From contig CAVWSN010000009.1 in NCBI GenBank assembly GCA_963757815.1, positions 1 to 64,000 on the forward strand: a stretch of 64,000 bases of DNA, read 5' to 3'. This stretch comes from JACVRW01 sp963757815 (GTDB lineage Bacteria > Actinomycetota > Thermoleophilia > Solirubrobacterales > Thermoleophilaceae). The notes beneath the pieces were generated by a model. It was not told where the DNA came from. It was given only the letters and a program-made list of their open reading frames with translations, and did no database searches. Of the stretch, positions 18,321 through 25,996 are shown in pieces. Position 1 is the first letter of the stretch. Every line of letters begins with the position of its first letter. The position numbers and the translations under genes were made by a program.

Positions 18321-19071
18321 ACTGCACGCCGTGCAGGCGCAGTCCAGGCGATTCCGCCTCGACCGTCCCGTCGCTCTCGTAGAGCCCGGGCTCCACTCCG
18401 GCGCCTGACAGCACCGCGAAGGCGCTGCCGCCGGTGAACGAGAAGCTCGCCGCTGCGCCGGCGTCGACGGCCTCGATCCAGTCCTCGCCGTCGCGCCAGT
18501 CGCGCACGAGCTCGAGCCGGTGGCGGTCGGCCGGCAGCGCGATGTCGGCGGTCTGCGGCGCGAGCAGCACGCCCGGCTCGTCCTCGGGCCGCAGCGGCGC
18601 CATCGGCTCCACCTCGATGCCCAGGCACTCGCCGATCGCGAGCTCGGTATCGAGGTACTCGCCCTCGCCGTAGTGGATGAACGCGAGCTTGCCGGTGCGG
18701 TCGAACAGGTAGCGCCCGGGCCAGCCCTTGTTCCCGTATGTCCGCCACACCTCGAGGTCGGGGTCGAGCAGGACCGCGTAGGGGATCTCGAGCCGCTCCA
18801 CCGCCCGCGCCACGGCGTCGCGGTCGCGCCCGAACGAGTAGCCGGGCGCATGGATCGCGATCACGCGCAGGCCCGCCTCGGCGTAGCGGGCGTGCCACTC
18901 CTTGAGGTAGGGCATCGTGCGCAAGGAGTTGACGCGCGCGAAGTCCCAGAACTCGACGAGCACCGCCCCACGGCCCATCAACGTGTTCATGCGCAGGAAC
19001 GCGACGTTCAGCCAGTCCATCCTCGGAGGGAACTCGGGCGCGTAGATCTCGGCTTCCGCGGGCGGTCGCAC
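18274..19071 (-). CDS. DipZ-C-terminal-like redoxin lacking both active-site cysteines
   Basis: About 265 residues from a GTG at 19071 (upstream in-frame starts reach 19110; the start is uncertain). Residues 20-160 form a thioredoxin-like domain close to the periplasmic part of DipZ/CcdA-linked redoxins: VLVEFWDFARVNSLRTMPYL, then VIAIHAPGYSF, YGNKGWPGRYLFDRTG and HYGEGEYLDTE. In DipZ the first motif carries Cys-x-x-Cys; here the cysteines are Arg and Ser, so no disulfide chemistry is expected. The C-terminal ~100 residues match the carbohydrate-binding-like domain found after DipZ. No signal peptide is visible. Its role may be binding rather than redox. Confidence 0.65.
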   Translation of the reverse strand: MRPPAEAEIYAPEFPPRMDWLNVAFLRMNTLMGRGAVLVEFWDFARVNSLRTMPYLKEWHARYAEAGLRVIAIHAPGYSFGRDRDAVARAVERLEIPYAVLLDPDLEVWRTYGNKGWPGRYLFDRTGKLAFIHYGEGEYLDTELAIGECLGIEVEPMAPLRPEDEPGVLLAPQTADIALPADRHRLELVRDWRDGEDWIEAVDAGAAASFSFTGGSAFAVLSGAGVEPGLYESDGTVEAESPGLRLHGVQFTPAPPGRGGSPWGA

Positions 19072-19208
19072 GCGGCAAGGATGCCGCACCGGCACGGGCG
19101 CTCCGCGCAAGCAACAACCGCAACTACGGCCCCCAAGGGTGTTATAGGGTGGGCTCGGCTCCTCGGAGCCGGCCGTACGTACGACCCCGTACCACCTCAG
19201 GAGGAGGA

Positions 19209-20012
19209 ATGCGAAAGCGTCTGATCGCCGCGCTTACGGGCGTGGCGGTACTTGCTCTCGGCGGAGTTGCGTTCGCCGAGAACGTCTACAACGTCACCAC
19301 CGGATCCACGACGCCGGCCGGGAAGGGCACCACAAGCAAGCCGCTCCCGGTCAAGTTCAACTTCGGCTACACCGTTGGCGACACGGAGGGCCTCCGCCCG
19401 CTCCCGATCGAGCAGTATCGGATCGCGCCCGAGGGCCTGGTCTCGTACGCGAAGCTGTTCCCCGCGTGCAAGTTCAGCCAGGCATCGGGTGCTCAGCTCG
19501 CGAGCGCCTGCAACAAGGCGAAAGTCGGGTCGGGCATCGTGCTCAACAACGCCGGTGCCACCACCGACCGCACCCAGAAGCTCGTCTGCAATTTGAAGCT
19601 GGCGCTCTACAACATCTCGGATGCCGGCAAGAACGGCGGCCTGGCCATCCGTCTGGACGCCGACCCGCCGCCCCCGCCTCCGGGCAGCAAGACGCCGGGC
19701 TGCACGATCGGGATTCACACCGCGATCAAGGCCCCGTTCTTCAACGTCAAGCTCGAAGGCATCAAGACAAGCGAGCTGCGCTTCACGGTGCCGATCCAGC
19801 TCCAGGAGCCGGCGCCGGGAGTACAGAACGCGGTGATCGACACCAGCTCGACCGTCAGCAAGAAGACGGCCAAGACCAAGATCAAGGGCAAGACCCGCAC
19901 CGTCGGCTACTACTCCGAGGTCGGCTGCAAGGGCAAGAACCGCACCGTGCGCGTCCAGTTCGTCGACCAGCAGGGCCGCAAGTTCACGGCCAACAAGACG
20001 GCCAAGTGCTAG
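19209..20012 (+). CDS. Secreted Lys/Thr-rich protein, paralogue of 24149-24875
   Basis: 267-residue protein with a clear signal peptide (MRKRLIAALTGVAVLALGGVAFA) and a strong AGGAGGAGGA ribosome-binding site just upstream. The mature protein is basic and beta-rich, has six Cys that could form disulfides, a run of six prolines near residue 160, and a Lys-rich C-terminal region (SKKTAKTKIKGKTRT). It shares its leader style, a CxxxKVGSG segment, a QEPxxGV segment and the TKxKGKTR motif with the protein at 24149, so the two are paralogues. The function is unknown; an abundant exported or surface protein seems likely from the strong RBS and terminator. Confidence 0.75.
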   Translation: MRKRLIAALTGVAVLALGGVAFAENVYNVTTGSTTPAGKGTTSKPLPVKFNFGYTVGDTEGLRPLPIEQYRIAPEGLVSYAKLFPACKFSQASGAQLASACNKAKVGSGIVLNNAGATTDRTQKLVCNLKLALYNISDAGKNGGLAIRLDADPPPPPPGSKTPGCTIGIHTAIKAPFFNVKLEGIKTSELRFTVPIQLQEPAPGVQNAVIDTSSTVSKKTAKTKIKGKTRTVGYYSEVGCKGKNRTVRVQFVDQQGRKFTANKTAKC

Positions 20013-20056
20013 CAGCGGCCTGAGCCGGTAGGCGCAGCGCGCCTATTGCTTGGAAC

Positions 20057-20078
20057 GGGGCGGCCTTCGGGCCGCCCC
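20057..20078 (+). terminator. Hairpin terminator after the secreted-protein gene
   Basis: GGGGCGGCC, loop TTCG, GGCCGCCCC: a perfect 9-bp GC stem 45 nt after the stop codon. There is no clear T-run, as is common in high-GC actinobacteria. It could also serve the convergent M56 peptidase gene. Confidence 0.75.
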
Positions 20079-20103
20079 GCTTGCGTTCGGTGTCAGGCCT
20101 CGA

Positions 20104-21066
20104 TCAGTGCGGGCAGGAGAAAGCGGCGGAGAGCGCCGCGGGCGGCAGCGCGTCCCCCAGCCACACGCCGAAGCCGACCATGCTCACCGTCACGAGCACG
20201 GGCATGAGGAGCGCCAGCGCGAGGACGCCGCGTTCGACCGCGGCGCTGCCGCGCAACCGACCGCCCGCCAGCAGGCCGTCGAGCCGGGTCCGGGTCTCGC
20301 CGCCCCCGAGCCCGTAGGCGGCGAGCTCGCACGGCGAGCGCTCCTTGCTGCCGGCGACCTTGCAGATCGCGCTGGCCAGGGCCAGCGGGTCGCTGGCCTT
20401 GGCGACGGAGTACTCGTCCGCGTCGCGCTCGAGGCTGAGCACGAGGCCTCGTCGCGCCGCGCGCGTCCCGGGGATGGGGCGGGCGAGCTCAGCAAGGCAC
20501 GCCCCGATCAGGCCGAGGGCCCGGTGACCGCGCCTGAGGTGGCCGGCCTCGTGCGCGAGGCACGCCTCGAGCTCGGCTGTGTCGAGCTCGGCCAGCGCGC
20601 GGTCCGATAGGACGATCCGGCCTCGTCCCAGGCGCGGGACGGCCACGACGAGGGCGCGGTCGGCGATCACGAGACTGCCGCCGGGCCCGGAGCCGAGTGT
20701 GCGGCGGGCGATCTCGCGGCGCAGCGCCAGCCCCGCGTGCCCGAGCCTCACCGCGAACGTCAGGAGGCAGAGTCCGATCAGGGCCGGTGGGCCGAGCGCC
20801 GCCAGATGTGCCACAGGCTCTCCGGACAGCTGGACCTCCCCAGACCCAGCCCGAAGGTGAGCGGACCAGGCGGCGACGTGCTGGAACAACTCGGTAGCGG
20901 GCAGCAGCAGCAGCGCCGCGAGCGCAAGCCCGACTACGAGCACGGCCCGCAGCGCCAGCGCGGCGATCCACACCGAGCAGGCGGCCGCCGGCGTCACGCG
21001 CGCGAGCGGCAGCGCGTGCGGCGCGGCCAGCCCGGCCAGGACCAGGAGAGCCGCCGCTTCAGCCAT
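20104..21066 (-). CDS. M56/M48-type membrane metallopeptidase (BlaR1-like)
   Basis: 320-residue membrane protease. Hydrophobic segments lie near residues 1-60, 90-110 and at the C-terminus. The zinc site is LAHEAGHLRRGH with the third ligand Glu in LERDADEYS. Together with the adjacent BlaI-type repressor it matches the BlaI/BlaR1 or BlaI/M56 pairs of actinobacteria, where the peptidase responds to cell-wall antibiotics or stress and relieves repression by BlaI. It lacks the large C-terminal penicillin-binding sensor domain of BlaR1, so the signal is unknown. Its start overlaps the blaI-like stop by 8 nt. Confidence 0.8.
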   Translation of the reverse strand: MAEAAALLVLAGLAAPHALPLARVTPAAACSVWIAALALRAVLVVGLALAALLLLPATELFQHVAAWSAHLRAGSGEVQLSGEPVAHLAALGPPALIGLCLLTFAVRLGHAGLALRREIARRTLGSGPGGSLVIADRALVVAVPRLGRGRIVLSDRALAELDTAELEACLAHEAGHLRRGHRALGLIGACLAELARPIPGTRAARRGLVLSLERDADEYSVAKASDPLALASAICKVAGSKERSPCELAAYGLGGGETRTRLDGLLAGGRLRGSAAVERGVLALALLMPVLVTVSMVGFGVWLGDALPPAALSAAFSCPH

Positions 21067-21469
21067 CGTCCGCCGCTTTGCGGCGCTCGCGCCGGATGCG
21101 GTTGGCGTAGCGGGCGATCTCGTCGAGGTCCTCGCCCTCCAGCGCGTCGACGACGTTCATCAGCACGCTGATCCGCGCCTCGGGAGTAGCTTTCCCCAGC
21201 CGGTCCCCGATCGACCGGGTGAGGTAGTCGATCTGGTCCGCCCGCGCCCGGTAGACGAACCGGCGCCCGCGCCTGGTCCGGCTGAGCAGACCGCGCTCGA
21301 CGAGCCTGTTGAGCACGGTCTGGATCGTGGTGTAGGCCGAGCGCCGCCGCGCCGGCTGGAGCGCGCGGACCTCCTCCACGGTCGCCTCGCCCAGACGCCA
21401 GACCGAGGCCATGACCTCTGCCTGAAGGTCGCCGTGGAAATCGGTACGCGGTGGTCGGCCCGCCGGCAT
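21059..21469 (-). CDS. BlaI/MecI-family repressor
   Basis: 136-residue winged-helix repressor. Family features are VMASVWRLGEATVEEVRAL, then RRSAYTTIQTVLNRLVERGLLSRTRRGRRFVYRA, the recognition helix and wing. The C-terminal ~55 residues form the dimerisation helices. BlaI proteins repress their own operon and are cleaved or released through the partner membrane peptidase encoded immediately downstream. The targets beyond this operon are unknown. Start at the ATG followed by PAGRPPRTDFHGDLQ. Confidence 0.9.
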   Translation of the reverse strand: MPAGRPPRTDFHGDLQAEVMASVWRLGEATVEEVRALQPARRRSAYTTIQTVLNRLVERGLLSRTRRGRRFVYRARADQIDYLTRSIGDRLGKATPEARISVLMNVVDALEGEDLDEIARYANRIRRERRKAADDG

Positions 21470-21513
21470 GGCCGCGCACTCTAGCCCGGCGGCGTGTTCG
21501 GGACCGCAACGCG

Positions 21514-21539
21514 GGAGGGCGGCCCGTGGGCCGCCCTCC
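21514..21539 (-). terminator. Hairpin terminator after the M28 peptidase gene
   Basis: GGAGGGCGGCCC, loop GT, GGGCCGCCCTCC: a perfect 12-bp stem 26 nt after the stop of the minus-strand M28 gene and upstream of the blaI-like gene. Confidence 0.75.
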
Positions 21540-21564
21540 TCAACGTCACTTCATTGCTCTTGAA

Positions 21565-23143
21565 CTAACGGACGCGGAACGGACCCTTGTACTTCCAGTA
21601 CTTCGCGCCCCTCGCCCGCTTGCCCTTCTTCGCCTTGGCCGCCTGGGCCTCGGTGATCGGGCTCCGCGAGCGCGCGAGCGTCCAGGTCGCGTGCGCCACG
21701 GCGTCCGACATCTGGTCCAGCGACGTGTGGTTCAGGTTGAAGAAGTCGTCGCAAGCCCCGTTTGTCGGCGGGACGTGGTAGCAGGGGTCGTACGGCATGC
21801 CGGCGAAGCCGCCGTAAATAGACTCCTGCGCGCTGCGGTCTTGATGCCCTCGGCGCCGCTGAACAGGCCACCGGCCGGGACCGGTTCGCGATGAACGCGC
21901 CATAGTCGGAGCGGCCGTCGAAGGCCGTCGGGTCCGTCGACCAACCCCTGCTGCTGCGGAAGTAGCGCAGGAACAGCTGCTCGATCTGCGCAGAGCCGTT
22001 CGGCGCGCCACCGGGCGGCGGCGGGAAGGCCGACGCGTCGCCGTCGTACACGAAGCGCACGAAGTTGACCGAGCCGAGCATGTCGAAGTTCAGGTTCGCC
22101 TCGATCTGCTCGATTCCGCCATTCGCGACCTGCTCGTCGACGTAGGCGGTCGAGCCCGACCAGCCCGGCCTCCTCCGCACCCCAGAACGCGAAGCGCAGC
22201 CGGTTGCGGGGATTCCTGTCCAGCCTCGCCACCTGCTCGGCGGTCTCGAGGATCGTCGAGGTGCCGGAGCCGTTGTCGTTGATGCCCGGTCCCGCCTCGA
22301 CCGAGTCGAGATGGCCACCGACCACGATCGTGCGACCGCGCCTGCCCTGGGGGCTGTCGGCGATCACGTTGACCTCGGTGTTCGGCGTCGTCGTGGCGTT
22401 CACGACGATGTTCACGCTGACCGGTCCGGACTGAGCCTCGTTGTAGAGCGACTGCGCCCACAGTCGGAGCTCACCATGATCGTCGGGATGCCGATGTCGA
22501 CCGGCGACGTGATGAACAGCGGATCGATGCGGTCAGCCCCGAAGCCGTCGTTGAAGATCAACGCGGCCACGGCGCCGGCGTCCTTGGCCATCTGGTACTT
22601 CTGCACGAACGGGCAGGTGCCGCGCTGCATCAGCGCGATGTTGCCCGCGCGTCGCCGGCGGGAAGTCCGCCGGCTCGCAGCCACTCGTGCCCGTCCCAGC
22701 ACCGCCCGGCGGCGGGATCTGGATGTCGTTCGTCGGCACGACGTTCGCCGTCAGGTTCCCGGACGCGGAGAACTGGGACACGATGTAGTCGGTGTCCTCG
22801 ACGAACGTGCGCGCCGTTGGCGACACCTCCGCGAGCGTGGACGGCGGCGTTCAGCTCCCAGGTCGGGAAGTCGAACTCGTCGAGGCTCACGTCGGTAGCC
22901 CGCGTTCCTCAAGCGGCTCACGACATAGTCGACAGACGCGTCGTAGCCCGCCGTGGTTGCTGCGCGGTTGCCATCGTGGGCGATCGCAATCCTCTGGAGC
23001 GCGCGCTCGTGCTCGAGAATGCCGTCGACCGTCACAGCCTGGCGAAGCCTGTTGGTGTTGACCGTGTCGATGGCCGACGCCGTGGGCGCTATGAGAAGCG
23101 CCGCGGCGATCACAGCCACCGCGGCTAGCAGTCCTCTTCTCAC
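21565..23143 (-). CDS. Secreted M28 aminopeptidase with PA domain, multiple frameshifts
   Basis: About 525 residues when at least six frameshifts are corrected (near 22900, 22820, 22655, 22470, 22155 and 21885). A GTG start at 23143 with AAGGAGGGG just upstream gives a signal peptide VRRGLLAAVAVIAAALLIAPTASA. Then come a PA (protease-associated) insert with NIALMQRGTCPFVQKYQMAKDAGA, and the M28 core: His in VVGGHLDSV, Asp in GINDNGSGTS, Glu in FWGAEEAGLVG, then LNFDMLGS and SDYGAFI. It resembles secreted PA-domain aminopeptidases of Streptomyces. Every catalytic block is intact in one frame or another, so error-rich sequence is more likely than a pseudogene, but this is the worst case in the window. 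Confidence 0.65.
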
Positions 23144-23210
23144 CCTTCCCCTCCTTGTGGTTCGTGGACGCCGGCACACCTTTTGGGTGGCGGCGAGGAT
23201 GGGCGGACCA

Positions 23211-23245
23211 GGGGTCCTCCCGGACCGCCGGAGGCGGTCTACCCC
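23211..23245 (-). terminator. Nested inverted repeat between the SpoIIM-like and M28 genes
   Basis: Outer arms GGGGT and ACCCC enclose GACCGCC-GGA-GGCGGTC. It lies 56 nt after the SpoIIM-like stop and about 70 nt before the M28 start, so it may terminate the first or structure the leader of the second. It does not match a riboswitch class I know. Confidence 0.45.
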
Positions 23246-23300
23246 GGGCAGGAAGGGACGAAACGCCGGGTCCTACATCTGTCGTATATCGACAAGCTGT

Positions 23301-23999
23301 TCAGGCGCTGATCGCCGCGAGGACGTGTGGCGAGACCCAGATCTCGACCGCCGCGGCGGCGAGCAGGACCGGCACCGCGATCGCCACCGTGACAAACGTG
23401 GCGGCCAGGAGGTCCTGCCAGTCCCCTCTGCGGCTCGCGATGATCCAGGCGGCGAGCGGGAGGAAGAGCGCCACCAGCTCGGGAAGGGCGTGTGGCGCCA
23501 GGGCGAGCAGCAGCAGGCCCGGTCCGACACCGAGCTGCGCCGCGATCGTGGACGCCGTACCGCCGATGATGTACGCCTGGGTCGTGAGCGAGAAGAGCGT
23601 GGCGCAGACCACGAACCAGATCGCCAGCGGGCCGGCCTTCTCGTGCACCCAGCGCGAAACGCCGCTGCGGTGCTCCGCGGCGAGCGGCAGCGAGCTACCG
23701 GCCATGAAGCCGGCCACGCACGCAAGCGCGTGCAGCGCGAGCACGAGCGAGTTGCGGTAGAGCACCTGGAGGTAGTCGTCGAGGCCGGCCGGAACGTTGT
23801 AGCCGGGGATGGCGAAGACCGTGATGTCGGGGGACGAGAGCTTGGCCACCGCGTAGACGGCGAGCAGGATCCCGCACGCGATCAGGACGCTCAGCCGGAG
23901 CCACGGGACCAGCACTCGCGCCGGCTCGCGGTTCCAGCGCGAGAGCGCCAGCCTGGTGTGGTGCATGCCCTGGACGAGGACGAGATCGTTGACGCTCAC
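23301..23999 (-). CDS. SpoIIM-like (stage II sporulation protein M) membrane protein
   Basis: 232-residue polytopic membrane protein with about five hydrophobic helices. It matches the SpoIIM/DUF95 fold: NSLVLALHALACVAGF, then the APHALPELVALFLPLAAW motif (family PHGxxE) and a terminal LLAAAAVEIWVSPH. In Bacillus SpoIIM works in engulfment, but homologues are widespread in non-sporulating actinobacteria, where the role is unclear. It stands alone on the minus strand, divergent from a secreted-protein gene over a 149-bp region with a palindrome. Confidence 0.75.
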   Translation of the reverse strand: MSVNDLVLVQGMHHTRLALSRWNREPARVLVPWLRLSVLIACGILLAVYAVAKLSSPDITVFAIPGYNVPAGLDDYLQVLYRNSLVLALHALACVAGFMAGSSLPLAAEHRSGVSRWVHEKAGPLAIWFVVCATLFSLTTQAYIIGGTASTIAAQLGVGPGLLLLALAPHALPELVALFLPLAAWIIASRRGDWQDLLAATFVTVAIAVPVLLAAAAVEIWVSPHVLAAISA

Positions 24000-24028
24000 C
24001 CGACACCAATCGGCAGCCGGGAAGCTCG

Positions 24029-24043
24029 CCTAAAGGTTTTAGG
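24029..24043. promoter_or_regulatory. Palindrome CCTAAA-GGT-TTTAGG in a divergent promoter region
   Basis: Six-base arms around a three-base centre, in an AT-richer patch between the SpoIIM-like gene and the secreted-protein gene. A GGGTATACC containing a possible -10 follows at 24061. It has the size of a repressor site but I cannot assign a regulator; similarity to an iron box is weak. Confidence 0.35.
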
Positions 24044-24148
24044 GGTGCCTTAGGTCTGGCGGGTATACCTTTCGCCGTTGGTTGGCAGTAACGCGCGGCC
24101 GTCGGCCCGCGAGTCGGAACTCTTATCTCTCTGAACACGGAGGATCTC

Positions 24149-24875
24149 GTGCGGAAGAAGTCCCTTGCGGTCGCGCTCGCTGGCGTGCTCGCTCTCTCAA
24201 TCACCGGCGTCGCTTACGCCGACATCAACAACTCGACTTTTGATCTCTCGTCGTTCTCGGCCAGCCCGGCCAAGAGCGGCACGAAGAAGAACCCGAAGCC
24301 TGTGACGCTCAAGCTCGCCGTGAAGGCCGGCACCAAGGACGGCACCGGCCAGGCGTCGACCTCGAAGGCTCTGAAGATCACCCTGCCGAAGGGCCTCAAC
24401 TGGAACGGCAAGGCTTGGGCGAAGAGCAAGCGTTGCTCGATGTCGGCGGCCAACGCGAAGAAGAGCGACAGTGTTTGTCCGAAGGGCTCGAAGGTCGGCT
24501 CCGGGCACACCGACGCCGTCGCCCTCGGCACCAAGGAGCCGATCGACGTGACCGCCTACGTCACCACGAGCGGAACCCTCGGCCTGTGGCTCGACGCGTC
24601 GCAGCCGCTCCCGATCCACGAGATGATCGAGGGCAAGGTCAAGGGGAACGTGATCAACATCGCCATCCCGCAGAACATCCAGGAGCCGGTGGTCGGGCGT
24701 GGCCTCCGCGATCGAGACCCTCAACTTCGGCCTCAACGGCAAGACGAAGGTCAAGGGCAAGACCCGCGGCGTCATCGAGTCCACCTCTTGCTCCAAGAAG
24801 TGGACCCTGAAGTTCGACAACGTCATGACCGACGGCACGCTCAGCGACAGCGCCAGCGTCGCCTGCAAGAAGTAA
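24149..24875 (+). CDS. Secreted Lys-rich protein, paralogue of 19209-20012, one frameshift
   Basis: About 241 residues after removing one G from the GGG at 24695-24697. The GTG start follows GGAGG by 5 nt and gives a signal peptide (VRKKSLAVALAGVLALSITGVAYA). The mature protein is basic and beta-rich with five Cys. Shared features with the gene at 19209 are the leader, KVGSG, QEPVVGV and the TKVKGKTR motif near the C-terminus. Segments such as VTAYVTTSGTLGLWLD suggest an immunoglobulin-like or beta-sandwich fold. The function is unknown. It is followed by a strong terminator. Confidence 0.7.
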
Positions 24876-24904
24876 TACCGCCTCATCCAGAAGCGATTCA
24901 CGCG

Positions 24905-24935
24905 ACGGCCCCGCCTCGACACGAGGCGGGGCCGT
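24905..24935 (+). terminator. Hairpin terminator after the secreted-protein paralogue
   Basis: ACGGCCCCGCCTCG, loop ACA, CGAGGCGGGGCCGT: a perfect 14-bp stem 30 nt after the stop, followed by TGTCGTTCT. Confidence 0.85.
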
Positions 24936-24963
24936 TGTCGTTCTGGGTGAGAATGGCGGGCGG

Positions 24964-25858
24964 ATGAACGCACGCTGGACGCTGCTGGGAGCGCCTCTTG
25001 ACTCATCCGGTGCCGGCCGGGGCGAGGAGCGGGCCCCGCGGGCCCTCCGCGCGGCCGGCTTGGCCGAGCGGCTCGGCGTCGTGGATGCCGGCGACATCGT
25101 GTCGCCGCTGCGCGATCCCCGGCGGGACCCGGCAACCGGCGTGATCGCCGCCGCACAATTGGTGGACGCATCAGAGGCGCTGCGCGACGCCACCGCGGAT
25201 TGTTTGCGCCGCGGCGAGCGCCCGTTCGTGCTCGGCGGCGACTGCAGCCTGCTTCCGGGCGCGCTTGCGGGGGCACGAGTGGCCGGCGGGCCCCTGGCTC
25301 TGTGGATGGTCGACGGCCATCCGGACGCCCTCGACGGCGACAGCTCCCCGACCGGCGAGGCCGCCGACATGGACCTCGCCGTCGTGCTCGGGCGCGGACT
25401 TCCCGCGCTCACCGGGCTGGCCGGCGCCGGCCCGATCGTCGACCCCGAGCACGTCGCGCTGATCGGCCACCGCCCGGCCGAGCTCGGCACGGACGTGGCC
25501 GCAGAGCTCGAGCTGGTTCCCCGCGCGGTCACCCAGACGACCGCGCCAGAGCTGCGCCGCCGCGGAGCGGCCGAGGTGGCCCGCGCGACGCTCTCGTCGA
25601 ACGACGGCCGGCCGGCGTGGCTGCACATCGACCTCGACGCCCTCGACGAGTCGGAGCTGCCGGCGGTGAGCTACCCCCAGGCGCAGGGCCTCAGCTGGTC
25701 AGAGCTCGTCGAGCTCGTGGTCCCGCTGCTGGCGGCGCCGACGCTGATCGGCGTCAGCCTGGCCGACTTCGACGCCGACCACGGCCGGGCCAACGGACTA
25801 CGCGGACCGCATCGTCGATGCGCTCGAGTCCGCCTGGCCCTCGTCCGGCGGGCGGTAA
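24964..25858 (+). CDS. Ureohydrolase (arginase/agmatinase) family protein, one frameshift
   Basis: About 297 residues after one correction near 25793, which restores the C-terminal helix YADRIVDALESAWPSSGG. Metal-site motifs: GGDCSLLPG (the usual GGDHS has His as a manganese ligand, here Cys), VDGHPDALDGD (DxHxD kept) and HIDLDALDE (DxD kept). Family members hydrolyse arginine, agmatine, formiminoglutamate or related guanidino compounds. The Cys substitution occurs in a distinct arginase-like branch and the substrate cannot be predicted. No neighbouring arginine or polyamine genes were seen. Confidence 0.7.
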
Positions 25859-25878
25859 CCGCTAGCCCGACACGCGTT

Positions 25879-25996
25879 CGATCGAGCTGAGCCGGCGAGA
25901 AGCCCGCCAGCAAGGAAGCAGGGTCGAAGGCTTGCTGAGCAAGCCGAGACCCGATGACGCAGGCTGGCGATGCTTCGCAGCCGGGTCAGCCGATCG
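25879..25996. repeat. 118-bp imperfect palindrome between convergent genes
   Basis: Nested arms run from CGATCG at 25879 to CGATCG at 25991. GCTGAGCCGGC pairs with the complement of GCCGGGTCAGC, GAAGC and GCCAGC pair on both sides, GGGTC (25921) pairs with GACCC (25938), and the centre is GGCTTGCTGAGCAAGCC. As RNA it would fold into one long hairpin. It occupies the gap between the ureohydrolase gene and sufB and its right arm enters the last codons of sufB. It may act as a bidirectional terminator or belong to the dispersed GCAGCCGG hairpin family. Confidence 0.7.

Noticed and set aside
23144..23300. c-di-AMP (ydaO) or other riboswitch in the M28 leader
   Set aside because: The region folds but lacks the conserved boxes of the classes I know; listed only as a hairpin.
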